A stretch of 64,000 nucleotides of DNA from assembly GCF_003202035.1 (NCBI RefSeq), contig NZ_QJKC01000014.1:62001-126000 (forward strand). The letters are read 5' to 3'. The translations under genes and the position numbers were made by a program. Within the stretch, counting starts at the first letter, position 1, and the number at the start of each line of letters is the position of its first letter. The stretch comes from Aquitalea magnusonii. GTDB lineage: Bacteria; Pseudomonadota; Gammaproteobacteria; Burkholderiales; Chromobacteriaceae. Positions 35,531-46,897 of the stretch are shown here, one piece after another. Under the pieces are notes generated by a model. It saw only the letters and a program-made list of their open reading frames with translations, ran no database searches and had not been told where the DNA came from.

Positions 35531-35902
35531 ATGGAAGTTCAAGACATTGCCAAACTGGCACTTACCGCCCTGGAAGATATCAAGGGCAAAGACATCATCG
35601 AAATGGACACCTCTGCGCTGACTTCGCTGTTCCAGCGCATGATCGTGGCCACCGGCGACTCCAATCGCCAGGTCAAGGCACTGGCCAACAATGTGGCCGT
35701 GACCCTGAAGGAAGCCGGCGTTGAGCTGGTTGGCACCGAAGGCCACGAAAGCGGCGAGTGGGTGCTGGTGGACGCCGGCGACGTGGTGATTCACGTCATG
35801 CTGCCGGCAGTACGCGACTACTACGACCTGGAACAACTGTGGGGCGGCCAGAAGCCGAGCTTTACCCCGGTTGGCGGTCGTCCGTGGCAAGCCAATACCT
35901 GA
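35531..35902 (+). CDS. rsfS: Ribosome silencing factor RsfS
   Basis: RsfS binds L14 of the large subunit and blocks subunit joining in starvation. The 123-residue protein shows the family core KDIIEMDTSALTSLFQRMIVATG, GTEGHESGEWVLVDAGDVVIHVM and RDYYDLEQLWGG near the C-terminus. AAAGGACATC precedes the ATG. It is followed by rlmH, as in most bacteria. Confidence 0.96.
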   Translation: MEVQDIAKLALTALEDIKGKDIIEMDTSALTSLFQRMIVATGDSNRQVKALANNVAVTLKEAGVELVGTEGHESGEWVLVDAGDVVIHVMLPAVRDYYDLEQLWGGQKPSFTPVGGRPWQANT

Positions 35903-36026
35903 TCGGCCATCCAGGCTGCATCAGCTGCGGCAGACGGGCGGCACCCGCCCCGTCTGCCGCCATCCTCCGGTTTTTCCCATCACAGGCAGCGTCATGCGCC
36001 TGCTGCCTACGCGCTGAAGCATTGCC

Positions 36027-36497
36027 ATGAAAATCACCATTCTTGCTGTCGGCACCAAGATGCCGCGCTGGGTCGACGAAGCCTATAACGACTACGCCAA
36101 ACGCTTTGGCCGCGACATCAGCCTGGAACTCAAAGAGATCAAGCCGGAAAAGCGTGGCGGTGGCGTCACGGCGGAAAAAGGCATCGCCGCCGAGCACGAA
36201 CGGCTGCTGGCGGCCATTCCCGCCCGCTGCAAGCTGGTGGTGATGGATGAGCGAGGCCAGAACTGGACTTCGGTGCGGCTGGCGGCCGGGCTGAAAGAAT
36301 GGATGGCCGGTGGCGATGACGTGTGCTTCATCATTGGCGGAGCCGATGGCCTGTCCGCCGAACTCAAGCAGCGCGCCGATGTGCTGTTGCAGCTGTCCGC
36401 CATGACCCTGCCGCACGGCATGGTGCGGGTGATGCTGGGCGAGCAGATCTACCGTGCCTACTCCATCCTCAACAATCACCCCTACCACCGCGAATAA
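36027..36497 (+). CDS. rlmH: 23S rRNA pseudouridine-1915 N3-methyltransferase RlmH
   Basis: RlmH is a small SPOUT methyltransferase acting on 70S ribosomes. The 156-residue length is normal (E. coli 155). It has the knot segment FIIGGADGLS near residues 102-111 and the C-terminal LPHGMVRVMLGEQIYRAYSI with NNHPYHRE at the end. It lies 124 bases after rsfS. Confidence 0.97.
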   Translation: MKITILAVGTKMPRWVDEAYNDYAKRFGRDISLELKEIKPEKRGGGVTAEKGIAAEHERLLAAIPARCKLVVMDERGQNWTSVRLAAGLKEWMAGGDDVCFIIGGADGLSAELKQRADVLLQLSAMTLPHGMVRVMLGEQIYRAYSILNNHPYHRE

Positions 36498-36591
36498 GGC
36501 CCGATAACACCCCCGCGCCAGCGTTGCCCCGCCTGGGCCCGGGCTCTCTACGCCGTGTTGTGGGTGGTTCCCAATCCCTGGTCTGCGGCAC

Positions 36592-37041
36592 TCAGCTGAG
36601 CGGCAACACCACGAACTCGCCGTCCAGCCGGCCCGCCGCCACCCCGCCGCACTCCAGCTCCACCGCCAGCGTCAGCCGTGCCATGCGCCCCTTGGCCAGG
36701 GCAGCCACCATGCGCTGCCAGGCCGTGTCTGCCAGCGGCAGGGTGTGGGCAGTAAACGCGCCGTGCATGGCTTTCTGATAATCCATCTGGCTGCGCCGCA
36801 CCATCACCTGACCACGCACCCCCAGCGCCTGCAACTGGCGATACACCAGCAGCCAGCCCGCCAGCGTGGCCACGGCGGCGGCACTTCCCCCGAACACCGT
36901 GGCGCAGTGATTGATATTGGGTTCCAGGGGGGCAGCCAGCACCACCTGCCCGCCATCGGCCTGACGTACTTTCACCCCCATGGCCTGTGCCAGCGGGATG
37001 GCCTGATACAGATATTGTTCGATGTCCTGATTGTCCTGCAC
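36592..37041 (-). CDS. YiiD C-terminal type thioesterase-fold protein
   Basis: The 149-residue protein has the hot-dog-like putative thioesterase layout: IPLAQAMGVKV, LEPNINHCATVFGGSAAAVATLAGW and a later SQMDYQKAMHG. The conserved Asn-His near LEPNxNxxxTxFGGS matches the YiiD C-terminal family. I chose the GTG at 37041 because AAGGA lies six bases before it; an ATG at 37074 is further upstream without a site. It converges on rlmH and diverges from the ycnI gene. The substrate is unknown. Confidence 0.8.
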   Translation of the reverse strand: MQDNQDIEQYLYQAIPLAQAMGVKVRQADGGQVVLAAPLEPNINHCATVFGGSAAAVATLAGWLLVYRQLQALGVRGQVMVRRSQMDYQKAMHGAFTAHTLPLADTAWQRMVAALAKGRMARLTLAVELECGGVAAGRLDGEFVVLPLS

Positions 37042-37186
37042 GGCAATTCCTTTCCTGCAATGAGGCTCCAGCATGCCACAGCCGGCGCACAGCGGCAGCC
37101 GTGGCTGCGACAAGATGTCGCAGGGCGCGGCCATGGCCTTCCCTTACAATACATGGCTGATAACCGTTCTCATCCAGGAAGCCATC

Positions 37187-37696
37187 ATGCAAAAGCTCGC
37201 CATCCTCGCCCTGCTGCTGTGCAGCGCCGCCCAAGCCCACGTCACCCTGGAAACGCCCACTGCCGCCAGCGGCAGCTATTACAAGGCCGTGCTGAAGGTG
37301 GGCCATGGCTGCGATGGCAGCCCCACCACCGGCATCAGCGTGGAACTGCCGGAAGGCGCGCAGCTGGCACGCCCCATGCCCAAGGCGGGCTGGCAGGTTC
37401 AGGTGAGCAAGAGCGCGGTCAAGCCCTTCGACAACCACGGCACGCTGGTCAAGGAAGATGTCAGCCATATCAGCTGGACGGGTGGCAATCTGCCGGGCGA
37501 TTTTTACGATGAATTCGTGTTCCAGACGCGCATTGCCGCCAAGCCGGGCAAGCTGTACTTCAAGGTGAAGCAGCAATGCGCCCAGGGCAGCAACAACTGG
37601 GTGGAGATTCCGGCCGAGGGACAAGACGCCCACAGCCTGAAAACCCCGGCCGCGGTGCTGCAGGTGACCGAACCGGGTCAGGCACACCAGCACTAA
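37187..37696 (+). CDS. YcnI-family (DUF1775) copper-associated secreted protein
   Basis: The 169-residue protein has a short signal peptide ending CSAAQA. Cleavage there puts a histidine at the mature N-terminus (HVTLETPTA), as in YcnI proteins that hold copper with that histidine. The conserved GHGCDGSPTTGISVELPEG and the GNLPGDFYDEFVF block are present, and the C-terminus ends in a further His pair (HQH). AGGA lies seven bases before the ATG at 37187. No copC/copD-type partner gene is next to it. Confidence 0.88.
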   Translation: MQKLAILALLLCSAAQAHVTLETPTAASGSYYKAVLKVGHGCDGSPTTGISVELPEGAQLARPMPKAGWQVQVSKSAVKPFDNHGTLVKEDVSHISWTGGNLPGDFYDEFVFQTRIAAKPGKLYFKVKQQCAQGSNNWVEIPAEGQDAHSLKTPAAVLQVTEPGQAHQH

Positions 37697-37704
37697 GCGC
37701 CGCT

Positions 37705-37753
37705 GACAAAAACCCTGTTGCTGCATTGCGCCGCCTTGCCCCAGCGACGCTAC
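37705..37753. repeat. 49-bp dispersed element, copy 2, just after the YcnI-type stop
   Basis: It starts eight bases after the stop codon as CAAAAACCCTGTTGC and ends GCTACGC. It matches the reverse complement of 3751-3799 at 43 of 49 positions, and in both places it follows the 3' end of a gene in the same relative orientation. Confidence 0.7.
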
Positions 37754-37804
37754 GCTATCCTGTCAGCCGCTCCAAAGCACACTCTGGACGTGGCGTGGCA
37801 GATG

Positions 37805-37845
37805 AAAAATCCCCTTGCATCCATAACGGACACAAGGGGATTTTT
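37805..37845. terminator. Bidirectional terminator between the YcnI-type gene and ahpF
   Basis: AAAAATCCCCTTG and CAAGGGGATTTTT form a long perfect stem with a 15-base loop and T-runs in both directions. It lies between two convergent genes. Confidence 0.92.
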
Positions 37846-37863
37846 GCTTGATGGCGGCAGGGC

Positions 37864-39414
37864 TTAGCTGCGGATCAGGTAGTCAAAGGCCGACAGGCTG
37901 GCCTTGGCGCCTTCGCCCATGGCGATGATGATCTGCTTGTACGGTGCGGTGGTGGCATCACCGGCGGCAAACACACCCTCGGCCGAGGTCTGGCCTTTGG
38001 CATCCACTTCGATCTCGCCGCGCGGCGACAGCGCCACGCTGCCTTTGAGCCAATCGGTATTGGGCAACAGGCCGATCTGCACAAAAATGCCTTCCAGCGC
38101 CACGTGGTGTTCTTCACCGGTAATGCGCTCCTGGTAGCTCAGGCCATTCACCTTCTGGCCGTCGCCAGTCACTTCGGTGGTCTGGGCATTGGTGATGACG
38201 CGCACATTGGGCAGGCTGTGCAGCTTCTTCTGCAGCACCGCATCGGCGCGCAGGCTGTCACCGAACTCCAGCAGGGTAACGTGGCTGACGATGCCGGCCA
38301 GGTCGATGGCGGCTTCCACGCCGGAGTTACCACCACCAATCACCGCCACGCGCTTGCCCTTGAACAGCGGGCCATCGCAGTGCGGGCAGTAGGCCACGCC
38401 CTTGGCGCGGTATTCGGCTTCGCCCGGTACATTCATTTCGCGCCAGCGCGCACCGGTGGCCACAATCACCGCCTTGCTCTTGAGCACGGCACCGCTTTCC
38501 AGCGTCACCTCGGCCAGCTGGCCGTTTTGTGCCGGCTTGAGCGCAGCAGCGCGTTGCAGGTTCATCACATCCACATCGTAGGATTTGACGTGCTGTTCCA
38601 GCGCCATTGCCAGCTTGGGCCCTTCGGTTTCCTGCACCGAGATGAAGTTTTCAATCGCCAGCGTATCCAGCACCTGGCCGCCGAAACGCTCGGCCACCAC
38701 ACCGGTACGAATCCCTTTGCGCGCCGCATAGATGGCGGCAGCAGCACCGGCCGGGCCACCACCGACGATCAGCACGTCAAACGGCTCTTTGGCGGCAATC
38801 TTTTCGGCTTCACGCGCCACGGCACCGCTATCCAGCTTGGCGATGATTTCTTCCAGGCCCATGCGGCCACTGCCAAACTGTTCGCCATTCAGATAGATGG
38901 CCGGTACGCCCATGATCTGGCGGTCGCTGACTTCCTGCTGGAACACACCGCCATCAATCATCACGCTACGCACATTGGGGTTGAGCACCGCCATCAGGTT
39001 GACGGCCTGCACCACGTCCGGGCAGTTGTGGCAGCTGAGCGAGACAAACACTTCAAACTGGTAGCTGCCTTGCAGGCCACGAATCTGGGCGATGGTGTCC
39101 TCGTCCACCTTGGGCGGATGGCCACCGGTTTGCAGCAGGGCCAGCACCAGCGAGGTGAATTCGTGGCCCATCGGAATACCGGCAAACTCGATACGGCCCG
39201 CTTCACCAGGGCGGGCAATGGCAAAAGACGGGCGGCGCGCGGCCTGGCCATTGCTGTTCAGCGTTACCTTGGGCGACAGGCTGGCGATGTCTTGCAACAG
39301 GCTGAACATTTCCTGCGCCTTGGCGCTGTCATCCAGACTGGCGACCAGTTCGATCGGCTGTTGCAGTTTTTCCAGATAGGCGGTCAGTTGGGTCTTGATG
39401 GTGGTGTCGAGCAT
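37864..39414 (-). CDS. ahpF: Alkyl hydroperoxide reductase subunit F
   Basis: AhpF is an NADH-dependent flavoprotein that reduces AhpC. The 516-residue protein has an N-terminal double thioredoxin-like domain with the CxxC at 128-131 (SLSCHNCPD), an FAD site ([21 protein letters not shown]) and a second redox pair in AYCPHCDGP. The C-terminal [15 protein letters not shown] closes the flavin site. ahpC lies 290 bases upstream in the same direction, separated by a structured repeat block. Confidence 0.97.
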   Translation of the reverse strand: MLDTTIKTQLTAYLEKLQQPIELVASLDDSAKAQEMFSLLQDIASLSPKVTLNSNGQAARRPSFAIARPGEAGRIEFAGIPMGHEFTSLVLALLQTGGHPPKVDEDTIAQIRGLQGSYQFEVFVSLSCHNCPDVVQAVNLMAVLNPNVRSVMIDGGVFQQEVSDRQIMGVPAIYLNGEQFGSGRMGLEEIIAKLDSGAVAREAEKIAAKEPFDVLIVGGGPAGAAAAIYAARKGIRTGVVAERFGGQVLDTLAIENFISVQETEGPKLAMALEQHVKSYDVDVMNLQRAAALKPAQNGQLAEVTLESGAVLKSKAVIVATGARWREMNVPGEAEYRAKGVAYCPHCDGPLFKGKRVAVIGGGNSGVEAAIDLAGIVSHVTLLEFGDSLRADAVLQKKLHSLPNVRVITNAQTTEVTGDGQKVNGLSYQERITGEEHHVALEGIFVQIGLLPNTDWLKGSVALSPRGEIEVDAKGQTSAEGVFAAGDATTAPYKQIIIAMGEGAKASLSAFDYLIRS

Positions 39415-39555
39415 GGGAAGTCCTCAGGCAATTGCACTGGCAAGCTCAGGGCTGCCAACAGCTTGCCACTGCAATCGGGTGGTAGGGAGACGGGCCGCTG
39501 GCTGCGGCCCGGAGGCCGTACCGCAGTACGCGGCACGGCACCAGGGTGGGCGTAG

Positions 39556-39668
39556 AGCCTGTTCAGGGTCTCGCGAGCTAGAGCGAGACAAGGCGAAAAC
39601 GACTGAGAAAGCGGAATTTACATGCAGTAAATGAGCATTTCGAAGGCGTTTTTAACGCAGTATCGCCC
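39556..39668. repeat. Complex hairpin block between ahpC and ahpF
   Basis: Three nested or adjacent stems are visible: GTCTCGC/GCGAGAC (39569-39575 with 39584-39590), ATTTAC/GTAAAT (39617-39622 with 39628-39633) and AAAACG/CGTTTT (39597-39602 with 39648-39653). It looks like a dispersed intergenic repeat, but only one copy is in this window. Confidence 0.6.
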
Positions 39669-39704
39669 CATATTTAACCAGCTCAGCAGACCATGAATTG
39701 GTTC

Positions 39705-40274
39705 TTAGATCTTGCCAACCAGATCCAGCGAAGGAGCCAGGGTAGCTTCGCCTTCTTTCCACTTGGCCGGGCACACTTCACCCGGGTGGCTGGCCACATA
39801 CTGGGCAGCCTTTACCTTGCGCAGCAGTTCGCTGGCGTCACGGCCGATGCCACCGGCGTTGATTTCGATGATCTGGATCTTGCCTTGCGGGTCGATCACG
39901 AAAGTACCGCGTTCGGCCAGGCCGGCTTCTTCAATCATCACGCCGAAGTTGCGGCTAATGATGCCGGTCGGGTCGCCAATCATCGGGTAGTTGATCTTGC
40001 CGATGGTTTCCGAGCTGTCGTGCCAGGCTTTGTGGGTGAAGTGGGTGTCGGTGGATACCGAGTAGATTTCCACGCCCAGCTTGGAGAATTCGGCGTAGTT
40101 GTCAGCCAGGTCGCCCAGTTCGGTCGGGCAGACGAAGGTGAAGTCAGCCGGGTAGAAGAATACGACGGACCACTTGCCTTTCAGGTCGGCATCGCTCACG
40201 TCGATGAACTTGCCATTGTGGAATGCGGTGGCCTTGAACGGTTTGACTTCGGTATTGATCAGCGATACGGACAT
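39705..40274 (-). CDS. ahpC: Alkyl hydroperoxide reductase subunit C (2-Cys peroxiredoxin)
   Basis: AhpC reduces H2O2 and organic peroxides. The 189-residue protein has the peroxidatic Cys49 in FTFVCPTEL and the resolving Cys168 in GEVCPAKW, with the usual C-terminal tail ending LVGKI. The ATG at 40274 has GGAG about six bases upstream. An OxyR-like site lies about 100 bases upstream. The product would be re-reduced by the neighbouring AhpF. Confidence 0.97.
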   Translation of the reverse strand: MSVSLINTEVKPFKATAFHNGKFIDVSDADLKGKWSVVFFYPADFTFVCPTELGDLADNYAEFSKLGVEIYSVSTDTHFTHKAWHDSSETIGKINYPMIGDPTGIISRNFGVMIEEAGLAERGTFVIDPQGKIQIIEINAGGIGRDASELLRKVKAAQYVASHPGEVCPAKWKEGEATLAPSLDLVGKI

Positions 40275-40367
40275 GTTTTTCTCCAGTCGGTGAAATAAGA
40301 AAGTGCAGTGGTTGGCTGCGTTTGCATTCGATGGATGCATCTTAAGCAGGCCGTATCAATTGATCCA

Positions 40368-40404
40368 CTTGATTGTTTAAATGTTAAAAATAGAATTTTC
40401 CTAT
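40368..40404 (-). promoter_or_regulatory. OxyR-like binding site upstream of ahpC
   Basis: On the minus strand ATAG-N7-CTAT (40390-40404) is followed at the correct 7-base spacing by ATTT-N7-CAAG (40368-40382). The first half fits the OxyR pattern well and the second only partly. It lies 94 to 130 bases before the ahpC ATG in an AT-rich stretch. Confidence 0.55.
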
Positions 40405-40506
40405 CAACATGCAGACCAGGGCAAATCGGCCCTGGCGGTAGCGATACGGCCGGTCCAGCCAGCGGGAGGGTCAGGCACTGTAGCCTGCTTGCCACAGAAA
40501 AATAAG

Positions 40507-40533
40507 AAAAGCCGCCAGAAATGGCGGCTTTTT
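40507..40533 (-). terminator. Terminator after the YidB-family gene
   Basis: AAAAGCCGCCA and TGGCGGCTTTT form an 11-bp stem with a four-base loop and T-rich flanks in both directions. It lies about 20 bases after the minus-strand stop at 40555. Confidence 0.85.
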
Positions 40534-40554
40534 CCATGGCGAAACGCAGTTTAT

Positions 40555-40947
40555 TCAGCTTTTGTTAAAAAAGCCTTGCAGCATGCCCAGACCCTGCGAC
40601 AGCAGATCACCCCCCTGCGGCAACTGGCCATCCGGGGTCAGCTTGTCCACGGCCTGCGGCAGGTAATCCGCCAGGGCCTGACTGAGCTGTTGCGGGTCCA
40701 GACCGAATTTGCCGGCCAGTGCCGCCACCTGCTCATTGCCCAGTACTTGCTGGATCTGCTCGGCCGACACCGGCAGGTTGCCGCCCGTCCCCACCCAGGA
40801 CGACACCAGCTCACTCATGCCGCCGCTATTGAACTTCTCCACCAGTCCGGCCAGGCCGCCCTGCTGCTGCATCAGTTCGCTGACCGCACCTGCCACGCCA
40901 CCACCTTCGCCGCCCAGCAAACCACCCAGTTGATCAAACAGGCTCAT
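40555..40947 (-). CDS. YidB family protein (DUF937)
   Basis: The 130-residue Gly/Gln-rich protein has the family layout MSLFDQLGGLLGG, GGLAGLVEKFNSGGMSELVSSWVGTGGN and VLGNEQVAALAGKFGLDPQQL. The function of the family is not established. The ATG at 40947 has AAGGA six bases upstream. It is a stand-alone gene with its own terminator. Confidence 0.9.
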   Translation of the reverse strand: MSLFDQLGGLLGGEGGGVAGAVSELMQQQGGLAGLVEKFNSGGMSELVSSWVGTGGNLPVSAEQIQQVLGNEQVAALAGKFGLDPQQLSQALADYLPQAVDKLTPDGQLPQGGDLLSQGLGMLQGFFNKS

Positions 40948-41072
40948 GCTCAATCCTTTCGCATTAATTTGCTTTAAAATGTCTTCAGAAAACTTTACTT
41001 GTAAAATAGCATAGAAAAATCAGTACAATAGCGCATCAAACCCAAACCAATGACGGGCTGCTCTTCATCACA

Positions 41073-41867
41073 ATGCGATTCATCACCGTTTTCCTGGCCT
41101 GGCTGGCCTGCTGTGCCAGCAATAGCGTACACGCCGATCTTTATGGTTTTGTGGACGAACAGGGCCAGGTTCACCTTGCCAACCGCCAGCTGGACGAGCG
41201 CTATCAGCTCTACCAGAAAAGCATGCTGCCTGCCGTCAGCAGCAATGCGGCACTGGATGACGCCACCACGCCCGGCCTGGGGGCGACCCTGAGCAGTGAC
41301 AACCGCCTGCCTGCTCCCGCCACACCCCGCACCGACGGCCTGAAAAGCGTCAATGCCCCGACCTACAACCCCAGGCTGGCCGCCCAGTACAAACATCTGA
41401 TCGACCAGACCGCGCGTGAGTTCAAGCTGGATGCCAATCTGCTGCACTCCATCGTTACCGTCGAATCCGGCTACAACCCGCAGGCCCTGTCTCCCAAGGG
41501 TGCGGTGGGCCTGATGCAGGTGATTCCGGCCACCGGCGAGCGCTTTGGCGTGACCGAACTGAGCGACCCCCGGCAAAACCTGCGGGCCGGGGCGCGCTAT
41601 CTGCGCTTCCTGCTAAGCCAGTTCAACAATGATCTGCCGCTGGTGATAGCCGCCTACAATGCCGGCGAAGGGGCGGTGCAGAAGTATCGCAACACCATCC
41701 CGCCCTACGAGGAAACCCGCGACTATGTGGCCAAGGTGCTGGCTTCCTACCAAAAACGTGGTGGCCTTGCCTATCCGGATGGCCTGCGCAGTGGTGCCGG
41801 CAAGCCCCGTGTCCGTGCGGTCATCCTGCCCGGTACCCTGTCCGCTTCAACAGCCTCTGCCCTGTAA
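41073..41867 (+). CDS. Lytic transglycosylase with N-terminal DUF4124
   Basis: The enzyme cleaves peptidoglycan glycan strands in the periplasm. The 264-residue protein has a signal peptide (about 1-22), a short DUF4124 segment (LYGFVDEQGQVHLANRQ) and an SLT domain from about 105 with the catalytic Glu in IVTVESGYNPQALSPKGAVG, LMQVIPATGERFG, and AYNAGEGAVQKY. A strong terminator follows at 41899-41925. Confidence 0.93.
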   Translation: MRFITVFLAWLACCASNSVHADLYGFVDEQGQVHLANRQLDERYQLYQKSMLPAVSSNAALDDATTPGLGATLSSDNRLPAPATPRTDGLKSVNAPTYNPRLAAQYKHLIDQTAREFKLDANLLHSIVTVESGYNPQALSPKGAVGLMQVIPATGERFGVTELSDPRQNLRAGARYLRFLLSQFNNDLPLVIAAYNAGEGAVQKYRNTIPPYEETRDYVAKVLASYQKRGGLAYPDGLRSGAGKPRVRAVILPGTLSASTASAL

Positions 41868-41898
41868 AACTGCAAGGACAGACTGCTTCATGACATGA

Positions 41899-41925
41899 CA
41901 AAGGCCTTCCTGCGAAGGCCTTTTT
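41899..41925 (+). terminator. Terminator after the lytic transglycosylase gene
   Basis: AAAGGCCTTC/GAAGGCCTTT stem with a TTTTT run directly after, 32 bases downstream of the stop codon. Confidence 0.9.
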
Positions 41926-41961
41926 GCATGGTTGGCATCGATCACGACCGCCAGTGCGGCA

Positions 41962-42258
41962 TTAGAGCTGGATACCCAGGATTTCCCCCAGCGGCTCGGC
42001 CAGATCGCGATAGTGCGCGCGATGGTCGAATACCCCCAGCAAGCCCGGATAGGCATCCGGCGCATGCAGAATCTGGTTGGCCTTGCGCGAGGACAGCTTG
42101 TGTATGCGCAGGATGCGGCCATCCCAATGCACCAGGCGGGCTTCTTCCGCGGTCAGCAAGACTTCCAGCGCCTGGTGGATGATTTCCACCAACACGACTT
42201 TGCTGCGGGTTCTGCTTTCGCCCGCAGGTGCAGCACTTCTGACTCCCTCGTCTTGCAT
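41962..42258 (-). CDS. Hypothetical protein, 98 residues
   Basis: I do not recognise this protein. It is soluble, without signal peptide or membrane helix. An Arg/Lys/Ser-rich N-terminus leads to a compact part (VVLVEIIHQALEVLLTAEEARLVHWD, split here; then GRILRIHKLSSRKANQIL). It has its own good promoter (TTGAGA-N17-TATGAT at 42310-42338), which supports it being a real gene. It converges with the lytic transglycosylase and shares its terminator region. Confidence 0.65.
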   Translation of the reverse strand: MQDEGVRSAAPAGESRTRSKVVLVEIIHQALEVLLTAEEARLVHWDGRILRIHKLSSRKANQILHAPDAYPGLLGVFDHRAHYRDLAEPLGEILGIQL

Positions 42259-42309
42259 AGTGTCTTTTTCTAAAACTATTATTGTTTAAAATGAATTAAC
42301 TTCTCCTTA

Positions 42310-42338
42310 ATCATAGGGCAGGTTTTGTGCAATCTCAA
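42310..42338 (-). promoter_or_regulatory. Sigma70 promoter of the 98-residue unknown gene
   Basis: TTGAGA (42333-42338) and TATGAT (42310-42315) on the minus strand are exactly 17 bases apart, one mismatch each to consensus. The region 42259-42445 is very AT-rich for this genome. Confidence 0.7.
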
Positions 42339-42390
42339 TAGTTGATTAAAAGAAATTTAAACAACAACCACATAAGTTTTGATTCAATTT

Positions 42391-42424
42391 AAAAAAAAAT
42401 GGCCAGCACTGGCTGACCATTTAA
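42391..42424 (-). terminator. Terminator after holA
   Basis: Imperfect stem AAATGGTCAGCCAG / CTGGCCATTT on the minus strand, followed by a run of nine T (A42391-42399 on the plus strand). It starts about 20 bases after the holA stop. Confidence 0.8.
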
Positions 42425-42445
42425 AATTACTGTGTTTTTTCTGCA

Positions 42446-43450
42446 TCATGTCGCCAACAGCAGCGCCAGCGCGCGCAGGGAATGCCAGGGATCGCCGGCC
42501 GCCACGCCCTTGATCTGCTGATCAATGCGGGCACACTCCGACAAGGCCGCCATCAGCTTGCGCGGGCCGATTCGGCGCAGCGCCGGCTCGGCCAGCCGTT
42601 GCTTGTCACCCCACAGGCGCAATTCACGCGCCAGATCACGCAGCTGCCGCCCGTCTTTCAGGCCCTGGCGCAGGCGCAGCAGCATGCGTACATCCTCGGT
42701 GAAGGACCACAACACCAGCACCGGCGATTCGCCTTCGGCCAGCAGGCCCTCCAGCATGCGTTGCACGCGGGCGGCATCGCCGGACAGCCAGGACTCGGAC
42801 AGATGGAACACATCGAAACGCGCCACATTGGCCACCGCTTCGCGCAATTGCTCCAGCGTCAACTCGCCGGCCGGGTAGAGCAGGGCCAGTTTGTCGACTT
42901 CCTGGCGGGCAGCCAGCAGATTGCCTTCCACCCGGTCGGCAAAGAAAGTCAGCGCCTCGCCCGCGAGTTGCTGGTGCTGGCGTTTCATGCGGCGGGCAAT
43001 CCAGCCGCCCAGCTCATGCCGCCCCACCGGTTTGGCCTCCACCACCACGGCTGCTTTTTCCAGCGCGAGATACCACTTGGATTGCAGCTGTGCTTTTTCC
43101 AGTCGTGGCAGGGTGATCAGGGTGATGGTGTCTTGCGGCGGGTTGGCCGCCAGCTGTTGCAGGGCTTCGGCGCCCTCATTGCCCGGCTTACCGCCGGGAA
43201 TGCGGATTTCCAGCAGCTTGAGCGAGGCAAACAGCGAGACGCTGCTCATGGCATCACGCAGTTGCGACCAGTCGAAACCGGCTTCCACCGTCAGCACTTC
43301 GCGCTCCTGATAGCCTTGCGCACGCGCATGTGCGCGCAGGCTGTCGGCCGCTTCCAGCGCCAGCAGCGCCTCTTCACCATGAATCAGGTAGAGCGGCGCC
43401 AGCCCCTTGGCCAGCACCGTCTCCAGCGCATCAGGGCTTAGGCTGGGCAT
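42446..43450 (-). CDS. holA: DNA polymerase III delta subunit
   Basis: HolA is the clamp-loader subunit that opens the beta clamp. The 334-residue protein has the conserved start APLYLIHGEEALLALEAAD, IRIPGGKPGNEGAEAL, the central block DRVEGNLLAARQEVDKLALL, and DVFHLSESWLSGD. It is downstream of lptE and overlaps it by 20 bases, the same order as in other proteobacteria (leuS-lptE-holA). Confidence 0.95.
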   Translation of the reverse strand: MPSLSPDALETVLAKGLAPLYLIHGEEALLALEAADSLRAHARAQGYQEREVLTVEAGFDWSQLRDAMSSVSLFASLKLLEIRIPGGKPGNEGAEALQQLAANPPQDTITLITLPRLEKAQLQSKWYLALEKAAVVVEAKPVGRHELGGWIARRMKRQHQQLAGEALTFFADRVEGNLLAARQEVDKLALLYPAGELTLEQLREAVANVARFDVFHLSESWLSGDAARVQRMLEGLLAEGESPVLVLWSFTEDVRMLLRLRQGLKDGRQLRDLARELRLWGDKQRLAEPALRRIGPRKLMAALSECARIDQQIKGVAAGDPWHSLRALALLLAT

Positions 43451-43991
43451 TGGCAGGCTTCAGGCTTTGCGGGCCAGTCGTGCCCATGGTGGCCGGGCGT
43501 TTGATATAGGCCAGCCGGCGGGCGACCTGGTCGGCCGCATCGCGGCGCATATCGGTCCACAGCAGGTTTTCTTCCTGCTCCTTGCCCAGCACATCGCTAT
43601 CCGAATAATTCATGTAACGACGAACCGCTACCTGCATGTCCGGTTCGATGGGCGAACCACCGATCACCGTGCGTACCGTCGCGGTGTAGCTCAGCTGGTA
43701 TTCATTGACCTTGCCGCCGCTGTTGATGGTGGAGACTTCCTTGGACTGGTTCTCGCTCAGCACGCTGACCACGGCTTCCGCCTGTTTGGGCGAGGACAGC
43801 ACCACCAGCCTGTCATTACGCGACAGGGTTTCCCGCAACAAGGGCCCCAGCTGGGTACTGCCCTCTTCCACATAAACGCTGCTGAAGGGCAGCGGGCGGC
43901 TGCTTATCCCCAGGCCCTTGAGATGAAAACCGCAGGCGCTGAGCAAGAGTACGGCGCCAGTGAGCACCAGCCAGTGCAGGGTTCGGGTCAT
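43431..43991 (-). CDS. lptE: LPS-assembly lipoprotein LptE
   Basis: LptE plugs the LptD barrel that inserts LPS in the outer membrane. The 186-residue protein has a lipoprotein signal with lipobox LSAC (Cys20), followed by GFHLKGLG, the family start of the mature protein. SSVYVEEG and YQLSYTATVRTV fit the small alpha/beta fold. It overlaps holA and follows leuS by 114 bases, where a GC hairpin (about 44074-44095) sits without a U-tract. Confidence 0.93.
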   Translation of the reverse strand: MTRTLHWLVLTGAVLLLSACGFHLKGLGISSRPLPFSSVYVEEGSTQLGPLLRETLSRNDRLVVLSSPKQAEAVVSVLSENQSKEVSTINSGGKVNEYQLSYTATVRTVIGGSPIEPDMQVAVRRYMNYSDSDVLGKEQEENLLWTDMRRDAADQVARRLAYIKRPATMGTTGPQSLKPANAQPKP

Positions 43992-44105
43992 TCCTGTTTC
44001 TCCGTAAGGAAAAGCCGGATCAGCCCATCCCCTGTACTGGGGAATCTGGTCCGAGCCGGCCCGGGTTTGTTGGCGGCCCCGGCATGCTCCGGGGCCGGTT
44101 TGCCA

Positions 44106-46814
<2,709 letters not shown>

Positions 46815-46825
46815 TCAATCGGCCC

Positions 46826-46831
46826 ATTATA
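46826..46831 (-). promoter_or_regulatory. -10 box of the leuS promoter
   Basis: Perfect TATAAT on the minus strand; the best -35 (TTATCG, 18 bases upstream) is weak. It lies about 100 bases before the leuS ATG. Confidence 0.55.
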
Positions 46832-46897
46832 GCGGCCAGAGTGCCCTGCCGATAAGAGCCGCACAAAAACAAACGCTTGCCGCCAGCCTCCCCGGCA

